The notes beneath the pieces are model-generated. The model was not told where the DNA came from, did not search any database, and was given only the letters and a program-made list of their open reading frames with translations. A program made the translations under genes and the position numbers. Shown here one piece after another: positions 1 through 9,400 of a stretch of DNA of 64,000 nt (positions are counted from its first letter, which is position 1; each line of letters begins with the position of its first letter). The stretch comes from Asterella californica (Eukaryota > Streptophyta > Marchantiopsida > Marchantiales > Aytoniaceae): the NCBI GenBank assembly GCA_036924285.1, contig JAYKYS010000002.1, positions 8,742,001-8,806,000 of the forward strand, in the 5' to 3' direction.

Positions 1-133
1 TCGCAGCGTTCGTTTTCGTGATTGTTTTTATCTGTCTTGTCTCTGTTTCAACACACAACATCTCCACAGCCAAGAACCTCACCTTTTCCTGGACATCCTT
101 CACGCAATATCCGACACGATAGCGTGAACTCTC

Positions 134-409
134 CGAGACGCACGAAGCACTCTACGAGGGCATATCATGTATAATTTCTTGGAAAAACTTGTTACGATAA
201 TATCTTTTTACGATTATCCAGTAAAAATACAAAAAAACTCCATTCAATTATCAATGGCAACGTCGTTGTTACGATTATTTCCGGAAATACAAGATCATTT
301 CGAGATTTTTGAGCATATTCGAGGGTTTGATGTCACTATTGTCACTTCAGCCAACACACAAGATGAGACTGTCATTTTGTGGAGTGGCTTTTTGCAAAAA
401 GAGGTTTAG
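134..409 (+). pseudogene. rpl5: Partial mitochondrial ribosomal protein L5 (C-terminal part)
   Basis: An open frame runs from about 134 to the TAG at 407-409. It contains the conserved uL5 stretches STLRGH (146-163), [23 protein letters not shown] and [10 protein letters not shown], which I recognise from plant mitochondrial rpl5. An ATG lies at 167, but homology starts upstream of it, so the ATG is internal and the gene is 5'-truncated. The N-terminal half of the family protein (usually about 185 aa) is absent. Upstream bases 1-133 show no homology. The protein would sit in the large subunit of the mitochondrial ribosome. Here it is probably a non-functional nuclear copy, although its frame is intact, which suggests a recent transfer. 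Confidence 0.83.
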
Positions 410-413
410 TCAT

Positions 414-527
414 ATGTCAAATCAAATTATACGAGATCACAAACGTAGATTGCTTGTGGCTAAATATGAATTAAAACGAATGCATTATAAAGCCATTTGT
501 CAAGATAGAAATCTTCCTAATAAGATA
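414..527 (+). pseudogene. rps14: Mitochondrial ribosomal protein S14, exon 1
   Basis: ATG at 414 opens a frame reading MSNQIIRDHKRRLLVAKYEL and ending in LPNKI. This is the N-terminus of plant mitochondrial uS14. Exactly 38 codons (114 nt) precede the sequence GTGCGACC, a group II intron 5' end. That matches an insertion after nucleotide 114 of the coding sequence, a position I recall for bryophyte rps14. The open frame continues 30 nt into the intron to a stop at 555-557. The start lies 4 nt after the rpl5 stop codon, the usual tight rpl5-rps14 spacing. The zinc-ribbon second half of S14 is not found in the window, so this copy cannot make S14. Confidence 0.83.
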
Positions 528-1240
528 GTGCGACCTGTTCACAGGTCAAGACGTTGAGTCACGCCTGTGCGCTCTATTCCGCATTCATCCGCACTCGGAT
601 GGCGGAGTGAGTGAACTGAGTTTCCATGAAGGTGAAAGTCCTTCTCCCTTGAGAACAGGGTAACAGCGTACCCACATGCCTTTGGAGTGGCATCCAAAGG
701 TGTGAAGCTGGGTAGAAAAGGGATGAAGAACCCGGAAATTGTAAAGCCTTTTCCGTAGTGTAGTCTTCGCCCCCCCGGGGATAAGCGGGTTTCGCTCCCT
801 AGGAAGTGGGGAACGAATAATCTCTAGCAAGGGCGTGACAAATACCCAAAGGGTATTGTCTGGGTGAATACTACAGGGTGGTTATTCTACCTACGAAGGC
901 TAATTACTGAACCGTAGCATCTAAAGCGTCGTAATAGGAAAGCGGGGTGGTATTGCTTCCTACTTCTATTATGTAGGAGACCCCCCGCGTCCGGAATATC
1001 AGACAGAGGCCAAGGGAAAGGAATTTTCTGCCCTTTCCCGTTCTTTGAGCGCGCCTCCGGCGTAGAGCGGGAGCCTTACGGCCCAATCCAAAAGGATGAA
1101 TGGAACCTTCGACCCCGTTAAACTACCATCAACCTTCCCAGAAAGCTCATGACCCTTCGGGGCTTAGGGTGGAAGAGACCGCGCGGGATAGCCAGGCTTG
1201 GCTACACCCCCGCGGTCCATAACATGGGACCTTAGTGTTA
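528..1240 (+). other. Group II intron fragment (rps14 intron, 5' part)
   Basis: It starts with GTGCG, the group II 5' consensus, directly at the expected exon junction. It contains many short self-complementary blocks, for example around 595-625 and 1040-1075. I could not place a convincing domain V or the 3' splice site, and no maturase frame is seen. The fragment is therefore probably 3'-truncated within the nuclear insert. The identification rests mainly on position and the 5' motif. Confidence 0.6.
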
Positions 1241-1269
1241 TGTTTCGTAGCACTGTGAGATGAAACATG

Positions 1270-1710
1270 CTATTTCGTCCCACGATGCACACGGCACGAC
1301 ATACACATGTGTAAGGGGCAAAACAACATATTTTGCCCTTTACGAGTGAAACCTATCATGTTTTGATACACCGCGAGATGAAATAACTATTTTGTCTCGT
1401 GATGCACACGACACGTCATACAAATATGTAAAGGATAAAACAACCTATTTCGCCCCTTACGAGCAAAACAAGTCATATTTTGCTGCACCGCTAGACGAAA
1501 CAAGTTGTTTCATCTCATGATGCACACGACACGACATACACATATGTACAAGCGAAACATGCTATTTCGTCTTGCTTGCACAGAAAAAATATGTGTATAG
1601 CTTGTAAGGGACGAAACAGCAAATTTCACCTCTTACTATTTTGTCTCGCGGTGAAACAACAATCGACATACACATATGTAAGGGGTGAAACGTGTCACGG
1701 ATAAAAATGG
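1270..1710. repeat. Tandem repeat, ~117-118 bp unit, 3 units plus a degenerate fourth
   Basis: The phrase GATGCACACG(A/G)CACG recurs at 1284, 1401 and 1519. Each time it is followed by CATACACATATGTAAGG-like text and then a TTTCG(C/T)CCCTTACGAG-like stretch. A weaker copy begins near 1651. Units diverge by point changes. Each unit contains short complementary words (GAAACA/TATTTCG types), so a folded RNA is possible. The array directly follows the mitochondrial insert. It may mark the junction or belong to the inserted DNA. Confidence 0.75.
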
Positions 1711-1899
1711 ATATGTTGTTCCTCTAGATGCAGAAAGGTAGTGTTTATTAACAACAATGAAAACCAAACACGAGAAGTTGGGTATTCATATTTCTGCCAA
1801 ATACACATGGAAATCTAAGTAGATGAAAATGAGAAACCTTTTCTCTACCATATCAAAATATGAATTTTGACGAGCAGACTCCCCCGCTATACAGTCTAT

Positions 1900-2440
1900 T
1901 GCTCTACTGCTGGTTACAACTCTCTAAGTCTACGCAGTGCTTCCACAAATTCCGAAAAGTCTTCTCTCTGCTGTCTCTGGAGTTCTATTACAGTCTTCAT
2001 TTCTCGAACAATACTTTTTGCAACTACATCTATCTCATTTGCTCTTTCCACCAATGACAGGATCAAGTTATGTAGTCGCTCAATCTCTATAAGCTCCACG
2101 TTATCCTCCAATGTGGACTTGAATCTTCTATCGATGGATAAAATGTATAACTATCCATTGCAGTGGCAAGGTCTTTCAAAACGTCTTGAAATTCATCCGA
2201 GTGCTCCACCTCAAGCTCCACATCAAACATTGTGAAGCGATTTTGCTGTGCATTCAACCAATTTTAAAACGTCACTTTGCTGAGCAAACGATGTTTAGTA
2301 TTCCATCTTGCTTCTCCGCGCTTAGTCCCTCGAACTCCTCAGCTGTCATTCTCAAAAGCTTCTCGCCAACGGTCCACACAATTACTATCGGTAATGTATT
2401 TCTGCACGATCTTTTCACACTATAATCAGTCAATCCTAGA
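1900..2440 (-). pseudogene. Decayed coding remnant with a coiled-coil-like segment
   Basis: The minus strand shows three short open stretches in different frames. An acidic 65-aa frame (1914-2111) is rich in E, R, L and Q with heptad-like spacing and looks like a coiled coil. Upstream of it lies an acidic segment with the words LEVEHSDEFQDVLKDLA (about 2130-2215). Further upstream is a frame with MTAEEFEGLSAEKQ (about 2305-2345). The frames do not join without indels or unproven introns. I do not recognise the family. The MTAEEFEGLS word faintly resembles RPA/OB-fold proteins, but that is weak. Confidence 0.35.
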
Positions 2441-2449
2441 TGAAATCAA

Positions 2450-3487
2450 CATTGTCTCTTGCTTCCTCTTTGATCACATGGGTGCCAAGTCTTTCGACCG
2501 AGGACTGATTGACTGAAATACAACACCTTCTTAACAGAGCTTGCATTCGTGTTTGATTCGTTTACACGCTTATAACCTTGAGAAGTTACATGCAACATCA
2601 GAGACATAACTCAACAGCTTATATTTTATATGCGTTGAATGGAAGCTGAAACCCATAGAGAAGACATATTGTCGATACATTCTTCAAATTCAGCGAGTGA
2701 GCACATCGTCTCTAAAGCTCATCAAGCTTCATCGGCACACCAGAAGCTTGAGACGTAGTTCTGTTTGACATCCTAATTCACTTTACACTCTCTAGTCTTC
2801 TAATGGTAATGAGAACTGTCTTCTCGTGTAACTTCTCGCGCGTGTTTTGTTTTGTCGATTGTTATTCATCTGCGTTGCCGTCGTGCTTGTTATCTAATGC
2901 TTTCTTCTCTGCATCACGTCGCATATGAAATGCTCTAATCTGTCTATGCATCTTCGCGTCATTGTGACACTGTCCGGTCTTTTTCCGCTCGTGTGCAATG
3001 GGACACTACCCACGTAAGACTGTGCATTTCCACAGGCTGACGGTGAAGAGTGACATGGCTTGATCACATGGAACATGATACCGGACGGACGTTCAGTTGC
3101 AGGTTGGGGGTTATTATCAAACAACGTTAAGAAGGGTATGATTAAGCGCAGCCATACGTTAAGAGGGGTATGATCAAGCCAATTTTTGGTGCCGTGTTTT
3201 CTTCGACACTGATACGACAAATTACGGAAATCCCATTCTCGAGGTTCTGGTGTCGTCATAGCTGTGTGTCGTACTAGCTTCAGGTCGGCAAGGCAGGCCA
3301 TGCAGCTCCGACCGAACCTCGTGAATTCGCCTTTGTGCAGTGGGAGTTCGTGTGGGGGAGATCTCGGGTATGACTCTTTGAGCAGAAATGTGGGAGATAG
3401 GGAGATAGCTTCTATGAGTAGTCCGTAAAGCAGCGTTTGTTGCCAGGAATTGGGAGATTGCTCAGTTTTGGATGATCAGGAGGACCG
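2450..3487. other. Upstream flank of the DnaJ-like gene
   Basis: This interval holds no supported gene. A 135-codon minus-strand open frame (2894-3301) has no recognisable motif. An imperfect direct repeat, GTTAAGA(A/G)GGGTATGAT, occurs at 3125 and 3159. The promoter and 5' UTR of the plus-strand DnaJ-like gene should lie in the right part. No clear TATA box was seen near the start codon. Confidence 0.4.
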
Positions 3488-6400
3488 ATGGATCAATTTT
3501 TGGTGTTGATGGGAATCTTGACGGTGACGGGAATGCATGGCCTTGCCGGTGCATCACCGTATGACTGTAGGTTCTTACGCCACTTTCTGTCGTCTTTTTC
3601 AGACCTCAATCGTATGAGTGTTACACTTTTCTTTCAAGTTTACCCTCTCTGGATCTCTGAGTTGATTCGAATGCTCTTAAATGTTGATGTGAATTACAAT
3701 TTGGACTGTTTCATACTCTGGGATGATCTCAGTTCTTGTAAGTTCAGTATGTAGTTCTGGATGTGAAAGGAGCTGTTCTAAGGCACTTGAAGTTTGTCAA
3801 TCATTTCAATATTTGAATTTGAGAATGTTGGCCCAGATGAAATCCCTCTCTGGTTTGTTATGTACGTTTGTAGCTCATCTCTGTTTTATGATATTCTTGA
3901 CCGTCCAGAACTTACTATATAAGTTCAAATATTTCAGAATCATCTTTCACGTCTTCACGTTTCCAGGTTGGAGGACCTGTTCTGGTGATGTATAATTTCC
4001 GTGAGGAGACCATTACAAAATTTCCAGAGGATCAGAGAAAGTTCCATCGTAGCTAACAGTAGTGCTTGCTCTAAAGTTTGTCATATCAAGTTCAGCGTAC
4101 ACATCAACTCGTTTGTAAAGCCTTCAACCGTAAAATTGTGTCACCTGGTAATATGGTTCTGTGGATAGTGCTGACAGACATTCAGTATATCTGTCTACAC
4201 AGGTGTTTACATAGGTGTTTCCAGTGTACACCTACTCCTCACCTACAGCTGTGTCCGAGTGACTTTTGTTGAGGGAATTGCCACTAACTTTTTTTCTTGT
4301 GTCCACTTCAGTGCTGCGGATTGTCAGTTCGACTTTCCCCGGTTGCCGTTGAATTACCTCTCCATGCACTGTTCTTTTGCTATCAGCATCTTAATTCTCC
4401 CCCCTTGCTGCTTGGTTTTCGGTTTTGGCTAGCGGATCTACTTTACAGTTTTAGCTGCCTTCTTGCATCGATCGTTAGGCATCGCGTATTGTACTGGACA
4501 TCTATCATGCATCTTTTATGCACCCACTTGCCAGGGGGTACCAGCTTGGGGATGTGCTCTTCCTACACATTTCTTATTGGACCATCCTCGGTTATACATA
4601 AATTTTGCTAACTTCTCAAACCAAGTTAGCATACATGTTCACTACTCTTTGTTACTCACCTTGTACTTACACGGGTTCATAATTATTGGTACATACCTTA
4701 AGTGTGCGGAGGTAGTCACTGTTTTCAGTGAAAATTTCTTTAACCGTGTATCAATATATATCTGTCTACACCTAACCGAGTTTCTTACCTCTTACTAGCC
4801 ATATGCAAACCAAGTTTCTGATCTCTCATACCAGCCATGTGCATTTCTTGGCACGGCTTTACTTTTCAATCTGCTCAAAAAGATTATCTGTAAACCTAGA
4901 AACAAGGAACTTCAGAATTTAAACGCCCACAAAATTCAAAACTGCCTGGAAAATTAATTGGTCACTACGGTATGTATAGACTGATTCCTGCCCTTGGTGG
5001 GACTTAAGGGACGACTTGGATCACTTTAAACATGCACAGAATGTGAAAGATTTGCTACATAGTACAAAATTATAAAAGTTACGGGCAAGACATGACTTTG
5101 TAACTCAGTCTTGATCTCTTTGCGCAGGGCTTGACTTGCATATGAATGCGACAGGATATGACATCCTTGCAGCTTACCAGCAGCGTTCTGCAACCTGGTC
5201 AGTTTAATTTCCTCATGTTTTACCTCAAATTCGGAGTTACTCTGGTCTATCCTTTTGCTTTCCTCAGACTTTACAGACAGGTTAATGTAACAGAATAAAC
5301 AGAGTAGAATAGTCTAAAAGTTTTGAGTCCAAGCATGCTCAAAGTTTACTTCGACTCACTAACTGGATTCCTGGAACCCAGGCTTGTGCGGGCCTAGGTG
5401 CCAACTTAAGTGAGATTTACTCTTTGTGATTCGCATCCCTCATAAAGTTCTGTGGAGGTTTTGGCAGGCGAACGGATAAGCTGTACAATCATAGTGAAGT
5501 TGAGCAGATCATTGAGGTATGACCTATACCATTTACCGTACTTAAATGTTGAAATTTCAGGTCAGAATGAAGTTTACAGCTCTATTGCTTACAGGTCTTG
5601 TAATAGACGTTACAAAGTTGCACCTCTGTTTATATCTTTTTCCAGCTTGGAGCATCAAGACACGTTGAGGTAGAGGTTTCCATACAATTATTCAGGGATC
5701 ACTTTGGCTTGTTTGTTACAGATCGAACATGCATACCAACTTCTCTCTAATAATTTGACCCGAAGAGATTATGATTATTTCAACATCGACGACTTGGAGG
5801 TTAACGAACATTTCTTGATCAGTATTACTTTTCTGCTTAGGTAGCTTTGATGCATATACTTATAGCAATCGGGATAAGCCTAAATCACTGGGTTTTCTTT
5901 CAACGTGGTGAGAAGAAATTTCTACAAAATGCAGGAAGATACTGTACAAGCCATGAAGCAATACGAAAGAGAGGCTTTGCTGGTTGACATCCATTTTCCA
6001 CTTTGGGAGCCCAAATCTTTAGGTAGGTGTCATTTTATAATCTCAAGTTGATCTTCAGAATAAGGTCGCTTGAGATCCTGTTTACCATTTGAAATGCTAA
6101 GCATATGGTTGCCTATGTGGATGAAAATACAAAATAGACCCAAGCCCCACCTTTCCACCTAAGAGATGGACACGTTTTCTGTCACAATATGTAATTAAAA
6201 TGTTCTGTCATTTACATGGTACAGGAGACAAGATCGTATCGGCTGCAGAAACCTTGACTTATGCAAACTTTGGAGAATTGGTGATGAAGAGCTCAGATCC
6301 CTGGTTAATTCAAGTAATAAGTCTTACAAAATTTTGCATACAAGGCAGTCTGCTGTGTCGTCGTTAAAGATGTATCGTCAGTTTTCCTTAGCTGCAGCAT

Positions 6401-9400
6401 ATTCATTTCTCGGGATTCATCATGGAGAGCATGAGTGAAGTGCTCCGTCTTTGTTGTACTATTTGTAAGGACTTGAGATGCAGAAGCCGAACTTGACATT
6501 TTTACCACAGATCTATTCTGATGTCAATCCGGAGTCTAGAAGATTCTCACCAACGTGGGATAAAATCGGTAAGCGAGATCTTGATGTTCCCTCCCCCACC
6601 TGCGTTTTTGCGTAGTAATATATTACTCATCAGTTAACTTGTATATTTTTTCTACTTTGATGAGGGTACAAGCTCTGGTTTGGCAGAATGTGTCTCGTGA
6701 ACTGTGTGAGGGTTTGACTCTGGGTGGTGAAAGGAGTCTCCATTTACTGTTTGCATTGAATAAAGAGTGTGCCTCTGTTCAGTATGGGTATAACAAGTCT
6801 GTGGATGACTTATGTTGCTGTGTTCTTCACTAGATTTTAGTTTGTGCATATGGTCGTAGAGTCTTCATTCCTCAGCGAAGTAGGATGAAAGTCAGTGGTG
6901 TGTATGAAACCTGCAGACTCTGAATTATATACTAGTTGTACAGTCTAGCTCAAAGGAGATATTTACGTTGACGCAGTGGAGGTACTGGAGGGTGTGGTAA
7001 CGCTTGGGAGGTTGGAGCTTGGTGAACTACCTTTGGCACTAGTTCTTGCAGAGAGAAACTGGCTCAATGGATATCCCTTCTTTAGGAATGGTAAGAGTAG
7101 GAAATACTTTTCACGTTTATAGTTTGCGGTGGACTTTGATCATGTGGGACAAGATTCTGTGTTGGAAGTTTTGATTTCCTAAACACATCTAACTCACTAT
7201 TACGTACGTTACAGGTCTGCCCGCCATTGTTGCTGTTTTACCGTCGTGTCAAAAATTGGACTGTCTAAGAAGGTAGGTGCTTCTGTTCAAGCAGTAAGAA
7301 TGATATATTTTTCCACTAGATTGTTGGAGAACTCAGTCGATTATTCATATATTTGACTGGGTTTTGATCATGTATTTGACCATTGTCATGTACCAACATA
7401 TTTGACTGGGCGTTCTTTGGCCTTTGTAAGTGTAGACAGAAACAACCAAGTCTATTACCACTCACTAAGGTGACTCTATCTGTTTAGGCCGATGAATTAC
7501 CGTTGATGCCTCTGGAATAGCTAAAGCTCTCTTGTTCTAGGTATTATGGGGAGAAGACAGCTGAGGCAATCACAGATTGGGTTGGAAGCGGGTTGTTGAA
7601 GCTCCCTCGAATCTTGTACTACAGCCCCAAGACCTTGGTAACAGTCCATGAATCAATATGCACACGCTGGAGAGTTCATCCTTTTCTAAGATATCTACTT
7701 TGCCAGAGAAGTCTTATGTCAATATGTCTTACAATGCTTCGAGTGTACAGTTGACTTCTAGTATTTATTCTCTCGATAGAGTAGCTCGTATTTTGTAGAA
7801 ACATTGTTCATAGGTTTGCTTCCATTCTCTTTGGGTTCATCTTCGTGTTGCACTTACGAGCCACTCAGAAAACTTCCGATGTATAGGATATCTTTGAATC
7901 ATAAGAGGGTGCTGATACTGTGTATAGTTGTCTTGTTCTTCCTCAGATCGCTGATATAATTCAGAAACCTGGACCTCATAAGGTTAGTTGTCAGAGCTCA
8001 GTCTTTCAGAATATCTTCGACTACGAATTCTAAAATAGATAAGCTGAATACATACAACCGTACTAAAATCTTCCAGGTGTTTGAGTAAGATGTTTTGACA
8101 GTTTATGACACCTGAATCAGGTGAAAGTGATTGGATTTTCATATACAGGAGAGCGGGCTGCTGCTTACTTGAGAAAAGCAGCCAAAGATTACTGGGATTA
8201 CGCTGTATTTGGAATGGTTCTCTGGAGAGAAAGCGAAGCGACATTTTGGGAAACAAAGTGCGTACCATCGCTATTTCATAATGCCTTCACGTGAAGCAAT
8301 AGAGGGCTTATTTATTGGCTGTGAGCTATGGTTGGCAGCGTTCTCTTACTCGAGGATAATTAGGTGCTCGAAGCTCATCATAACAGTCGTTATTTTATCA
8401 GTTACAAATCGTCATACATTTCGTGTTTCTCAAGTCAGCCTGTTGCGCATTTGGTAACTAACAAGGAAAAGTTCATGATGTTTGACCCTAATTAGTATCG
8501 TCATTTGTTGTTTCTGAGTTCTGGGAAACATGATTCAGGATTGGAGTGGAGACAGCACCGGCCCTTGTATTCGTGAAAGACCCAGGCCTAAAGCCTGTTA
8601 TTTATCATGGTAGCCCAGAACCAGCTTCTAAGGCTTCACCATCTCTAGGATGGTGAAGTTGTAGATTCTTTCTAGTATCTAATACTCTGGAATGTATGAT
8701 ATTGCGAAATTTAGCTTGTCGTTCACAGCGGATGTAAATAATCTTCAGTTGCAGGTAACTCTTTTATCTCTGAACGGTGTCGTTAGATTGAGCCCAGTGT
8801 CGGTCTTTCATTTTCTATCAGATTCTGGAAGCTTTGTTTCGGGACTTGGTAAATTTTGATGTACTGATGGGATCATTTCTCTCGTTGCGGTGTTTCGCAG
8901 GAAAATTTAACTCTTCAACATTTCACCAATTAATGGAGAAACACAAGACTCATGGTGAGTGGGAAGATTGTATGTTCACAGTCGAAGAGTATGTGATAAA
9001 TTCTGGTTGTCATCGTGTTCTGTTTTATAATTGAGAAAAATCACTTGAAAAGTGTCTTGCCGCTTTTTCTTGTGTTCACACCTGAAAAGGTGTGTTGTTC
9101 TGGTTTTACCTGGGACTGATTAAAATTTTTTATAAATTTTTTTTACTTTTTAAAATTTAACTTGAAAATGCGCAGAGCTTCCACAATTACGGGGCGTTAC
9201 CGCGACAAACTTGGGTTGTGATGCCTCAAATTATTCACTCGCAGGGAACGATACCAGAATTTGGTATTGCGTCATAGTTGTTGGCAAGACGGGCTTTGCA
9301 CTAAGTCACATGCGGACGGTAAGAGCCGCAACTGTCTGTTCACCGTAGACATGTAGTAGAGTATGAAATCTTTGGGGATCCTTACAAGTGCGAGTTGTCG

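Larger units (their letters stand above)
131..1240 (+). other. Mitochondrial DNA insert (NUMT): rpl5 3' part, rps14 exon 1, group II intron 5' part
   Basis: The block keeps the plant mitochondrial gene order rpl5 then rps14 but is cut at both ends. rpl5 lacks its N-terminal half, and no rps14 second exon follows. The downstream end is a tandem repeat and the upstream 130 bases show no mitochondrial character. That makes a nuclear copy of mitochondrial DNA the simplest reading. The exact right edge is uncertain; mitochondrial-looking sequence fades around 1240. The block is richer in G+C and in structured-RNA-like sequence than its surroundings. Confidence 0.8.

Noticed and set aside
585..1086. 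Minus-strand ORFs (585-830, 904-1086) as genes
   Set aside because: They lie antisense to the group II intron fragment and have no motifs.
2894..3301. 135-codon minus-strand ORF as a gene
   Set aside because: No motif, no splice or expression cue, and it sits in the promoter region of the DnaJ-like gene.
3755..3792. Possible second exon of the DnaJ-like gene encoding FLDVKGAVLRHLK
   Set aside because: It joins exon 1 in frame, but no compatible donor leads to the later J-domain exon. Joining exon 1 directly to 5128 gives a complete J-domain.
8729..8848. Two short AG/GT-bounded segments (8729-8754, 8822-8848) as exons
   Set aside because: Skipping them joins 8609 to 8901 and then 9176 in phase with continuous family-like protein. 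Including them breaks the phase at 9176.
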